The notes beneath the pieces are model-generated. The model saw only the letters and a list, made by a program, of their open reading frames with translations. It did not search any database and had not been told where the DNA came from. A stretch of 64,000 bases of DNA. Source: Litoreibacter ponti. Its GTDB lineage: Bacteria; Pseudomonadota; Alphaproteobacteria; Rhodobacterales; Rhodobacteraceae. Shown piece by piece: positions 7,725-16,600 of the stretch. A program made the position numbers and the translations under genes. Each line of letters begins with the position of its first letter. Within the stretch, counting starts at the first letter, position 1. The DNA lies in contig NZ_QBKS01000001.1 of assembly GCF_003054285.1 (NCBI RefSeq), positions 62,001 through 126,000 on the forward strand, in the 5' to 3' direction.

Positions 7725-8372
7725 TCAGTTCAGCAATACCGCGCCGAGGGCCTGGACCGTTGCAGCTTGGGTCGGTTCCGTGACCGGTACACCTAACGCA
7801 TCTTCCAGCCGTTTGACATGGCCCGCCATCCCCGCACAGCCCAGCAGGATCGTGTCGGCCAGGTCCTCCTCGACGAGGAGCCGCGCAACCTCTTCGATCC
7901 GGGGAAAGGCTGCTGCCTCTTCGCTCTGTGCAACTGATAGGTGCAAGGGACGTTCTGCGGCCAAGCGGCTTTCCAAACCCAGCGCACGGATGTAGGGCAA
8001 ATGGCGCGCGATAGATTTGGTGCCAAGGGCCACGACCCCCACCCGCGCCCCACGTTGCAGCGCGGAAAACAGTCCGCTTTCCTGAATGCCAAAGACCGGT
8101 TTTGGTGTCGCCTCGCGGCAAAGCGCCAGCCCGGGATCAGAATAACATGCGATGACATAGGCATCTGCATCTTCTCGCTCCAGAACCACGCGGCGCAGTG
8201 GCAGCACCACGCTTTCAGCGTCAAGCATCGTCTCGATCCCGAACGGTCCTTCCGCGAGCGTCATGCACTCGATTTCGATCTGTCCCTTTATCTGGAGGGG
8301 CGCAAGGCAGTGCTGCAGCCCGTTGGTCACAGCGGCATTCGAGTTGGGGTTGATCACCAGTATCCTTTTCAT
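7725..8372 (-). CDS. Hydantoin racemase / Asp-Glu racemase superfamily
   Basis: A 215-residue protein of the hydantoin racemase group, last gene of the hydantoin operon. The N-terminus MKRILVINPNSNAAVT is typical. The two catalytic cysteines of this superfamily are present in IACYSDPG (Cys76) and LLGCAGMAG (Cys179). The enzyme would interconvert D- and L-5-substituted hydantoins so that a stereospecific hydantoinase and carbamoylase can use both. It starts nine bases after the hydantoinase stop. A relative such as allantoin racemase or maleate isomerase cannot be fully excluded, but the neighbours favour hydantoin racemase. Confidence 0.87.
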   Translation of the reverse strand: MKRILVINPNSNAAVTNGLQHCLAPLQIKGQIEIECMTLAEGPFGIETMLDAESVVLPLRRVVLEREDADAYVIACYSDPGLALCREATPKPVFGIQESGLFSALQRGARVGVVALGTKSIARHLPYIRALGLESRLAAERPLHLSVAQSEEAAAFPRIEEVARLLVEEDLADTILLGCAGMAGHVKRLEDALGVPVTEPTQAATVQALGAVLLN

Positions 8373-8381
8373 TTCAGCCCC

Positions 8382-9845
8382 TCAGAACAGTTTCGCGCCG
8401 AAATTTGTGGCCTGTGCCATCTCGGGGGCGCGCGGGGGTAAAAACCCGGTTGGATCGAAAGGTTTGCGGGGAATGAAACTGCCATCGCCGGCTTTGGCCT
8501 TCAACTCTCCACCATCCACGATGATACGGCCCTGATTGATCACGGTGACCGGCCAGCCGTTCAACTCCCACCCCTCAAAGGGGGTGTAATCCATGTTGTC
8601 ATGCATGCCTGCGGCAGTCACCTGCGTCGTCTTTTCCGGGTCCCAGATTGCGATATCTGCATCGTAGCCAATCGCAATCGCGCCTTTCCGGTGCCCCATA
8701 CCAAAGAGCCGTGCTGCGTTGCTCGCGGTCAGTGCAACGAACTGCTCCAGCGTGATACGGCCCGTTTGCACCCCTTCGGAGAACAAAAGCGGCGCGCGCA
8801 GCTCGATCCCCGGCAGGCCATTGGCGATCGTTTTGAAGGGTGGGGTGTCACCAGTCGAAAGCTTGCCAGACTTGTCAAAACGGTATGGCGCATGATCTGA
8901 GGAATAGAGCTGCAGTGAGCCCGCATTCAGATGCCGCCACATATCGGTCTGGGTTTGGACATCGCGCAAAGGCGGCGAGCAGCAGAACTTCGCACCTTCA
9001 ACGCCGGGGCGATCCAGATCATCGGCGGTCAAGAACATATATTGCGGGCATGTCTCGCCAAAAATCATGCGGCCGTCCATGCGCGCTTCGGCAATTGCGC
9101 GGGCCCCAGCATCGGTCGAAATATGGACAAACAGCAGCGGCGCCTCGACGAATGACGCAAGCGCAATTCCGCGCCGCACAGCCTCGACCTCGGCGGCGGC
9201 TGGATGGCTGACGGCATGGTATTTCGGCGCATCATACCCGCGCTCAAGGAGCCGCCCCACCATCCATTTGATCATGGCGTTGTTTTCGGCGTGGACCATT
9301 GTCAGCCCGCCGTTCTCGCGCGCCATCACCAGAATATCGAGGAACTTCTCATCCGAGACGATCATCTTGTCATAGGTCATGAACACCTTGAACGACGTGA
9401 TGCCACGCGCAAAGGCTGCGGGAAGGTCTTTTTTTAACGCCACCTCGGTCGGGTCGGTGACGATCAGGTGATAGGAGTAATCGAGTACAGATTTCGGCGC
9501 AGCGCGGTCGTCATAGGTTTGCAATACCTCAGGGATGGTCTGACCACGCTGTTGCGCGGCAAAGGGTACAATCGTGGTATTGCCACCGAAGGCTGCTGAG
9601 ACGCTACCAGTGAAATAATCATCGGCTGTCATCATGCCCATCGAGGATTCTTGCGCGATATGGCAATGCGTCTCGATCCCGCCGGGCAGCACGTACTTGC
9701 CACGTGCATCAATCACGTGTTGCGCATCACCAAGACCCAATCCGAGAGCAGCAATCTGTCCGTCCTTGATCCCGACATCCGCCTTGAACGTGGCACAGGC
9801 ATTCGCAACAGTGCCGCCGGTGATTACTGTGTCATATGTTGCCAT
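8382..9845 (-). CDS. hydA: Dihydropyrimidinase / D-hydantoinase-like cyclic amidohydrolase
   Basis: A 487-residue metal-dependent amidohydrolase that opens hydantoin or dihydropyrimidine rings to N-carbamoyl amino acids. Metal ligands are visible in GGIETHCHIAQ (His60, His62), the lysine expected to be carbamylated is Lys153 in ITSFKVFMTYDK, and a later metal Asp region is YSSDHAPY. HCHIAQ replaces the more usual HTH, which points to an atypical subgroup. Length fits the family. It lies between a DapA-like gene (three bases away) and the racemase (nine bases), in one minus-strand operon with an N-carbamoylase at the front. Confidence 0.9.
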   Translation of the reverse strand: MATYDTVITGGTVANACATFKADVGIKDGQIAALGLGLGDAQHVIDARGKYVLPGGIETHCHIAQESSMGMMTADDYFTGSVSAAFGGNTTIVPFAAQQRGQTIPEVLQTYDDRAAPKSVLDYSYHLIVTDPTEVALKKDLPAAFARGITSFKVFMTYDKMIVSDEKFLDILVMARENGGLTMVHAENNAMIKWMVGRLLERGYDAPKYHAVSHPAAAEVEAVRRGIALASFVEAPLLFVHISTDAGARAIAEARMDGRMIFGETCPQYMFLTADDLDRPGVEGAKFCCSPPLRDVQTQTDMWRHLNAGSLQLYSSDHAPYRFDKSGKLSTGDTPPFKTIANGLPGIELRAPLLFSEGVQTGRITLEQFVALTASNAARLFGMGHRKGAIAIGYDADIAIWDPEKTTQVTAAGMHDNMDYTPFEGWELNGWPVTVINQGRIIVDGGELKAKAGDGSFIPRKPFDPTGFLPPRAPEMAQATNFGAKLF

Positions 9846-9848
9846 CCC

Positions 9849-10772
9849 TCAGCTCCCCTTTAAGTCGATCAAACGCCGATCCAGCCGCGCCATAAGTCGC
9901 GTGATCTCCGTATGGTCTTCGCGCGTCAGCGTGGGTCCTGGCATACGGGCCGCGTTGCACTTCAACGCACCTCTTCGACGCAGGATCTCTTTGCGAATGG
10001 CCAGCCCCGCGCCCGGCTGTTGTTCCAGCCGAATGATGGGCAAGTAAGCATCGAACAGATCACTGGCCGCGTCATATGCACCCTCATTGCAAAGCCGCAC
10101 GACGGCGACCAGCATCTCGGGGAAGGCAAAGCCGGTCATGGCGCCATCAGCCCCACGCGCCATTTCTTCGGGCAGGAATATCCCGCCATTGCCACAGAGG
10201 ATCGAGACTCTGCGGCGCTCAAGGGTGCGGATCCTGGTCAGCTTGTTCAGCCCCGGCCAATCCTCATGCTTGAGCATGACCAGCTGTTCAAAATCCCACA
10301 CCATCCGGGCAAAAAGCTCCGCCGATAGCGACACGCCAGTGGCCAACGGAAAGTCCTGATAGCAAACGGGCACATCCGGCCCAAGCGCCTCACAGCATTG
10401 GGACAAAAAGCCATGCTGCTTCTCGTCAGTTCCCAGACCGCGCGGAGGCGCGATCATGACACCGGCGGCACCTTGGTCCATTGCGGCGTGGCTCAAGCTT
10501 GCGATATTAGCAATCCCGGCATTCGAGACGCCAACGATCACAGGCACCCGCCCAGCCACGCGTTTGAGCATATGGGACATGAAGGCCAGCGCCTCGTCCG
10601 AGGACAGTTTCGGCGCTTCGCCCATCATGCCAAGGATCGTCATCCCGCTGACGCCGTGCTCCAAATAGAACTCTACCAACTGATCGGTGCTGGCGTAGTC
10701 GATCTCGCCCGTCCCGGTAAACGGCGTGGCGGAGATGATGTAGACGCCCGCGGCGGTCTCGTTCAGCATCAA
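9849..10772 (-). CDS. DapA-family (dihydrodipicolinate synthase / N-acetylneuraminate lyase) aldolase
   Basis: A 307-residue class I aldolase or lyase with the TIM-barrel plan of the family. The Schiff-base lysine is Lys168 in VMLKHED and the active-site tyrosine is Tyr138 in VCYQDFP. The usual GTTGE motif reads GMMGEAP here, so the carboxylate-binding pocket differs from true DapA and lysine synthesis is unlikely. It overlaps the upstream flavin reductase by four bases and is embedded in the hydantoin operon. It may process a keto acid or a ring product from the same substrate; this is inference. Confidence 0.85.
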   Translation of the reverse strand: MMLNETAAGVYIISATPFTGTGEIDYASTDQLVEFYLEHGVSGMTILGMMGEAPKLSSDEALAFMSHMLKRVAGRVPVIVGVSNAGIANIASLSHAAMDQGAAGVMIAPPRGLGTDEKQHGFLSQCCEALGPDVPVCYQDFPLATGVSLSAELFARMVWDFEQLVMLKHEDWPGLNKLTRIRTLERRRVSILCGNGGIFLPEEMARGADGAMTGFAFPEMLVAVVRLCNEGAYDAASDLFDAYLPIIRLEQQPGAGLAIRKEILRRRGALKCNAARMPGPTLTREDHTEITRLMARLDRRLIDLKGS

Positions 10773-11395
10773 GAGGCTTCCTTTCCGGGGGCTGGCGGGA
10801 TGGCGATCTCGAAAACCTCTCCCAGCTCAGCATAACTTTGTCCCATTAGGCGGCCAATGGGGCGATAGGCATCAAGGCTGACATGAAATGTATCTGGGTC
10901 GATGATCCCCTCGCGCGCCGTGATGGCCTGCACTTCGGCGATACAAAGATGCCTGCGCGCAGTGATCTGGCGCAATTCGAACAAAGTGCATTCCAGCCGC
11001 ACAGGTGCCTCGGCAATCCCCGGAACCGAGACCTTGCGCGAGGGCAAAGCCGTAAGCCCGGCAAAGGTCAGCTCATCCTCTTCCGGACCAAGGGACGCGG
11101 CGCAGGCGACCATAGGCCCGGCCAAGGCACGGTCGACAAGGTTGATCACCAACGCGCCCGTTGCCGCGATATTGGCGGTCGTGTCCTTGATGCGATCATT
11201 GTCGCGCCGCGTTTCCAATCCCAGAACGGCGAGCGCGGGGTCCTCCGAGAAGACGTTGAAAAAGCTGAAGGGTGCGGCGTTCAAAACACCGGCCTTGCTT
11301 TGCGTCGTGACAAGGGCAATCGGGCGAGGCATCACTGTCGCGCTCAGGAGTTTGTAGCGATCATGGGCGGTCAGGTCGGAGAAATCGGCAAACAT
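10769..11395 (-). CDS. Flavin reductase-like (FMN-binding split barrel) protein
   Basis: A 208-residue protein of the flavin reductase-like domain family. MPRPIALVTTQSKAGVLNAA followed by PFSFFNVFSEDPALAVLG is the typical FMN-binding start, and the C-terminal SLDAYRPIGRLMGQSY is the conserved end. Such proteins supply reduced FMN to a monooxygenase or act as FMN oxidoreductases. It overlaps the carbamoylase by one base and the DapA-like gene by four, so it is translationally coupled. No partner monooxygenase is in this operon, which leaves its role open. Confidence 0.86.
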   Translation of the reverse strand: MFADFSDLTAHDRYKLLSATVMPRPIALVTTQSKAGVLNAAPFSFFNVFSEDPALAVLGLETRRDNDRIKDTTANIAATGALVINLVDRALAGPMVACAASLGPEEDELTFAGLTALPSRKVSVPGIAEAPVRLECTLFELRQITARRHLCIAEVQAITAREGIIDPDTFHVSLDAYRPIGRLMGQSYAELGEVFEIAIPPAPGKEAS

Positions 11396-12321
11396 TAATC
11401 GGGTGGCTCCGCGCCAGCACGCTGCGTGATCAGCCCGTAGTGCTCAATCCGGCGGTGGCGCTTGAAGTCAAAGATCGTCGACTTCCCAAAGTTGCAGGCC
11501 TCGAGATCGCAGTGATGGACGATCATTTCGTCCTCTTCGGTCTTGGTTTCGGCCACGATCTTGCCATTGGGATCCACGATAAGAGAGCCGCCAATCAGTG
11601 AATGACCATCTTCCACCCCGGCCTTGGCCACGGCGACGACCCATGTGGCATTCTGATAAGCACCCGACTGACAGCTGAGCCGGTGATGAAACAACCGGTC
11701 TTCGGGGCCCTCGCTGCTCATCTGCGAATTGACAGACGGCGTGTTGAAGCCAAGCGTGACCATCTCCACGCCTTGCAGCCCCATGACGCGATAGGCTTCC
11801 GGCCAGCGGCGGTCATTGCAGATCATCATGCCCATGATCCCGCCAAGATTGCGCCAAACCGGAAACCCCAGGTCGCCGGGCAGGAAATATCGTTTTTCAA
11901 GATGTTGGAATGCGCGCTCCGGGTCATACTCGGAATGCCCCGGCAGATGAACTTTGCGGTATTTGCCAATGATTTCTCCCTCCCGATTGGTCAGGATCGA
12001 CGTATTGAAGTGCTGCCCCTCGGGCGTCAGCTCACCATATCCAAAGCTCATCGCGATTTTCAGTTCGCGCGCCCGGGCGAAGAGTGGCGCGGTGTGCGGC
12101 CCGGGCATCTCAGCCTCGAACCACTGGTCAACCTGCGCTTGGTCCTCCACATACCAGCGCGGAAAGAAAGTTGTCAGGGTCAGCTCAGGAAAGACCGCAA
12201 AAACCGCACCCGCCGCGTGGGCTTGTTCGAGCAACGAAATCATGCGCGCGACCACTTCTGCGCGGCTCTCGGATTTCTGGATTGGGCCCATCTGCAAGGC
12301 AGCAGTCGAAATTTCACGCAT
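11395..12321 (-). CDS. N-carbamoyl-D-amino acid amidohydrolase (nitrilase superfamily)
   Basis: First gene of the hydantoin operon, 308 residues, hydrolysing N-carbamoyl-D-amino acids to D-amino acid, CO2 and ammonia. The nitrilase triad is complete: Glu46 in FPELTLTTFFPRW, Lys123 in YRKVHLPGHSEY and Cys168 in MICNDRRWPEAYRVMGLQG. The segment FQHLEKRYFLPGDLGFPV is close to what I remember of Agrobacterium D-carbamoylase, and the length fits (about 304). The ATG is at 12321. With the hydantoinase and racemase it gives a full route from hydantoins to D-amino acids. Confidence 0.92.
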   Translation of the reverse strand: MREISTAALQMGPIQKSESRAEVVARMISLLEQAHAAGAVFAVFPELTLTTFFPRWYVEDQAQVDQWFEAEMPGPHTAPLFARARELKIAMSFGYGELTPEGQHFNTSILTNREGEIIGKYRKVHLPGHSEYDPERAFQHLEKRYFLPGDLGFPVWRNLGGIMGMMICNDRRWPEAYRVMGLQGVEMVTLGFNTPSVNSQMSSEGPEDRLFHHRLSCQSGAYQNATWVVAVAKAGVEDGHSLIGGSLIVDPNGKIVAETKTEEDEMIVHHCDLEACNFGKSTIFDFKRHRRIEHYGLITQRAGAEPPD

Positions 12322-12977
12322 CAGACGTCCCTTTTCTCATCAACATCATGTTTCCTGTAAGGCGCGCTACCGGCCAAAGGAGTGGGTAAAACCTGAGGAT
12401 CTTTGTTTTACCCTAGGGAAGTTGTTTGAGAAGGGAAACTGCCGTAGAAAGCCGCGCTGTCCATGAGCGCTAGCTTTAGGACCGTCAGCGCGGAATAACG
12501 CGCCCGCAGGTTGAACAAGGTGCGACGTGAATAGCGTCCTAAAGGTCAATCATGAAAATACATTCAAAATGGACCACTCGAATAGGGCTGGTCACTGCGT
12601 CGTAACTGGTCAGTGTCTGGTCGAGCAGCTTTGCCCACAAAGTGCGAATTCGTCCATCAACTCATTCTGCGGTTGCAGCGAACGTGCGGTTCGACGGGCC
12701 GCGCCGCGGCGTTGACTGCTTCGGTTGTAGGTCGGCTTTGGGCTGAACCTCGATATTTCACCGCGTCACGCGACCATGAGGCCCTTCTATGTCCGCCCGC
12801 TTCGACGCCCGCTGTTTCATGCGTTTTTGATGAGCATCTCCTGCCCGCGGTGCATTCGCGTCGACTGTCGGAAAGCGCGCATTCAGTAGGGTTGGGGAAC
12901 AAATTGCGGTTTGTGCCAAGACATGCTGCCGCTCTATTGAGCCGCATTGTTCCAAATTAGATCAGGTCGTAAACGCT
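12322..12977. other. Intergenic region, no gene seen
   Basis: About 650 bases between the divergent ends of the hydantoin operon (promoter side) and the VPLPA-CTERM gene (3' side). Short open frames on both strands have no recognisable protein similarity, no good ribosome site and no consistent composition. The first about 100 bases should hold the operon promoter. I see no repeat, RNA gene or clear terminator. Confidence 0.5.
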
Positions 12978-13580
12978 CTAGCCGCGACGCGCACGTCGCG
13001 CGAAAGCCAGAATGCCCAGACCACCGAGAAGAAGGGGCAAGCCCGCGGGCAGCGGGATCGGGTTTACCGGATCAATTACGTTTTGGACCGTCACAGATGC
13101 CGCCAAGAAATCTTGGTCTACGAAGGCATTGAACGGGTTTGTGCCGAGCGGATCTGAAAAGGTTATAAACGCGAGCACCGTGTCATTGAAGTTGCCCGCC
13201 CCGCTGCCGCTGAGGCCTCCGAACTGAAGTTCGATCTGGTTTTCAGTGAAGCCAACTGCGATCAGATCGCCGGCGAGGAACTCACCATCATCATCCTGCA
13301 CATCAAAGCCGCCGCTAAAGTCATTCGTCGGATCGGACAACAAGAACCCAAAAGCAATGCTGAGGAACCCGTCACCATTCAGCGAGACGCCAATTGCTTC
13401 ATCGACGGTGGCGCCAAATGTGGACAGATCGCCATCCGTCTCAAACACGAGATAATCGAAATCAGCAATACCTGCTGTCAGCTCTGGGTCGCCGGTGGTC
13501 AAACCAAGAGTTGCGGCAGATGCAAAACCGCCGATCATGGTTGCAACAGCTGCGGTTGCAGCGAAGATTAAGTGGCGCAT
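12978..13580 (-). CDS. VPLPA-CTERM exported protein
   Basis: A 200-residue secreted or surface protein. An N-terminal signal peptide (HLIFAATAAVATMIGGFASA) is followed by an acidic beta-rich body of about 150 residues. The C-terminal sorting signal is NPIPLPAGLPLLLGGLGIL followed by AFARRARRG: a PLPAG motif, one hydrophobic helix and an Arg cluster, as recognised by exosortase-type sorting in Rhodobacterales. The ATG at 13580 has GAGG nine bases upstream; a GTG at 13595 is less likely. It starts only 22 bases after the stop of the giant RTX gene on the same strand, so the two are probably co-transcribed. Confidence 0.88.
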   Translation of the reverse strand: MRHLIFAATAAVATMIGGFASAATLGLTTGDPELTAGIADFDYLVFETDGDLSTFGATVDEAIGVSLNGDGFLSIAFGFLLSDPTNDFSGGFDVQDDDGEFLAGDLIAVGFTENQIELQFGGLSGSGAGNFNDTVLAFITFSDPLGTNPFNAFVDQDFLAASVTVQNVIDPVNPIPLPAGLPLLLGGLGILAFARRARRG

Positions 13581-13602
13581 AACGTTGTTCCTCACTCAAT
13601 AC

Positions 13603-16600
13603 TCATACAAATTCAAAGGCATCTGCAGACAAAATGGTAAGATTATCAGCGGTGACACCATCCCCTCGAACATAGATTGCATCCCGATCTCCGTCGAGGA
13701 AAATGACAACTTGAGACGAGGTTTCACGGATCGATCCAATGGTCGTTCCCGCTTCGAGAACAATGCTGTCGACACCGACCTCATAGTCCATGATCACATC
13801 ACGCTCACGGATGCCGTTGTTGGTTTCGGCACCGAAGACAAATTCATCCTCGCCGCCACCGCCGATCATCCGATCATAGCTGCCACCAAGACTGCGAATG
13901 ATCTCGCCGTCATCGGTCCCGCGCAAGAAGTCGCGGCCCTCGGTCCCCACGATTTCAGGCTTGGCCGCCACATCATCGTTTGTGACCGTGGCGACCCCAG
14001 CCCGGTCGAGAATGGTGGCATTCTCAGCGGAAAGGAGCTCCAGGCGGATGATCTCGTCCGCTTCGACATCGGTGTCACCAGCAATCGAAACGGTGATCGT
14101 GGCTTCTGATTGACCCTCGCCAAAGGCAAGAACTCCCGCGGGAAGAACGCCGCCGACGAAATCATCTGCATTCACCGTGCCATCGACGGCGCCGAAGGTG
14201 ACACTGCTTGCGTCCGACAGGTCACCGGAGCGTGTGACAGTAAAGGTGAATGTCGTGGCCCCAGCATCACCTTCGGATTGAGTATCCGCATCGGAAATCG
14301 ACAGGGTCGGCGGGGGAACGACTACTACATCGTCATTGGCCACCGTGGCTGTGCCAACGCCGTTCAGGATGGTCGCGCCGGTTGCATTGCTGAGAAGGAT
14401 CGAGATTTGCTCGTCGGCCTCAACATCCGTGTCGCCGGCAATATCCACCGAAATTGTGGCCTCGGATTGGCCTGGTGCAAATGTCAACGTTCCGGATGGA
14501 AGGACGCCACCCACGAAATCCGCCGCATCCACAGTGCCGCCGGACGCCGCAAAATCGACAGAGCTGGCCTCTGAGAGGCTGCCCGTGCGCGCGACGGTGA
14601 ACGTGAATGTGGTTGCTCCAGCATCGCCTTCGTCCTGTGTCGCCGCAGGAGCAATGGACAGCACGGGCGGTGGGACGTCATCGTTTTGTACGATCGTCGA
14701 TCCGGTGTCGTCGATGATCACCGCGTTGGTCGGGTTGGACAAGACCACAGCAAGCGACTCGGCACCTTCAATGTCGGTGTCGCCTGCCACGGAGACCGTG
14801 ATTGATGCCGTGCTTTCGCCCACCGCAAAGGTCACGGTGCCCGAGGGCAGTATGCCACCGACGAAATCATCACCGTTGACGCCGCCCGAGACGCTGAAAT
14901 CCACACTACTGGCCTGCGAAAGATCGCCGCCGCGTGTCAGCGTGAAGGTCACATCCGTCGAGCCTGTGTCGCCTTCGTCAAATGCGGGAGCATCGGAGAT
15001 CGATATCGTGGGCAGTGGCGCCGCATCGTCGTTCAGGATAGTGGCCACGCCGGTGTCATCGCTCAGGACCGCCCCGAGAGGGTCGGAAAGACGCAGAATG
15101 ATCTGCTCGTCCGCCTCGAAATCCGTATCGCCTGCCACCTGGATGATTATGTCGGCTGTGCTTTCGCCTGCGGCGAAGCTGACCGTGCCGGTTGGAAGCA
15201 CGCCGCCCACAAAGTCATCAGCAGATACGCCGCCTGTCGCTTGGACGGCGAAGGTCGCGCTGCTGGCCTCGGACAGGTCACCGGTGCGTGTGACCTCGAA
15301 GACGAAATCCGTTGTGCCCGTGTTGCCCTCATTGGCACTGGTCGCGTTTCCGAGGCTGAGGGCAGGAGGCGGTGTGTCGTCGTTCAAGACACCACCGAAG
15401 GCCACGGTATTGATGAGTGTGGCGTCGGTCGGGTTGCTAATCACAAGACGAATGGATTCATTGGCCTCCACATCCGTGTCACCGGCGATCTGCACAGTGA
15501 TGTCGGCGGTGCTTTCGCCTGCGGCGAAGGTGAGCGTCCCGGATGGAAGGACACCACCCACAAAGTCATCCGCGTTCACAGTTCCGCCAACGGCGGCGAA
15601 GTCGACGCTGCTGGTGCCCGTCAGATCGCCACTCCGCGTCAGAGTGAAGGTGTAATCGGTTGTCCCCGCATCGCCCTCATTCTGATCAGCGGCGGCGGCA
15701 ATCGAGATTGTTGGCGGCGGTGTGTCGTCATTGGTCACAAAGCCGAATGCCACTGAGTCCGCGATTTGGCCATTGTTGGCGTTGCTCAGATTGACGCGGA
15801 TGACCTCGTTGCTCTCGACCTCGGTATCGCCTGCGATCTGAACAGAGATCGTCTGTTCACTGACGCCCGCGCCAAAAGTGAGCGTGCCAGGCGCGGGAAG
15901 CGTACCGCCCACAAAGTCCGCCGCGTTGACGGAGCCAAAGTTGAAATCGAAATCAACCGTCGTCGGATTGCTGAGGTCGCCTGTGCGCGTAACCACGAAG
16001 TTATATGTTGTGGCTCCGCTGTCGCCCTCGTCCTGCGTGCCTGCATCGGCAATGGTGAGGGTCGGCTCGAAGCTGTCATCATTGAGGACGCTTGCAAATC
16101 CAATGCTGTCCGCAATCGTCGCGTCGGTCGCATTGGTAAGGTTCATGCGGATGATTTCGTCATTTTCCGCGATGACGTCGCCAGCGATATCGACGCTGAC
16201 CGTTTGTTCGGTTTCACCCGCTGCGAATGTCAGTGTCCCGCCTGCCGGGATGACGCCGCCGACGAAATCATCCGCATTCACGCTGCCGAAGTTGAAATTG
16301 TAATCAACCGTGCTCGTCCCGGAAAGCTCACCCGTTCGCGTGACCGTGAACGTGAATGTCGTCGTGTCGCCTGTGTTGCCCTCCTGCTGGGCATCCGGGT
16401 CATCTACGAAGAAGCGATCAAGAGGATCATCGTCGCGGATCGTGCCAATGGCAGTGCCGCCGCCGACAATCTCTGAATCGACCGCATTGCTGAGCGTGAC
16501 TTCGAAAGTCTCGTTGCCCTCGTTGATCTCAGTATCGCCCGCAACCTGAATGGTGATGGTCTGCTCCATCTCTCCTGCCGCGAAACTGACCGTACCAGAA

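Noticed and set aside
9849..10772. True dihydrodipicolinate synthase (lysine pathway dapA)
   Set aside because: The GTTGE motif is changed to GMMGE and the gene is inside a catabolic operon, so only family membership is claimed.
12527..12960. Small genes between the hydantoin operon and the VPLPA-CTERM gene
   Set aside because: The short frames overlap each other on both strands, have no ribosome sites and no recognisable similarity.
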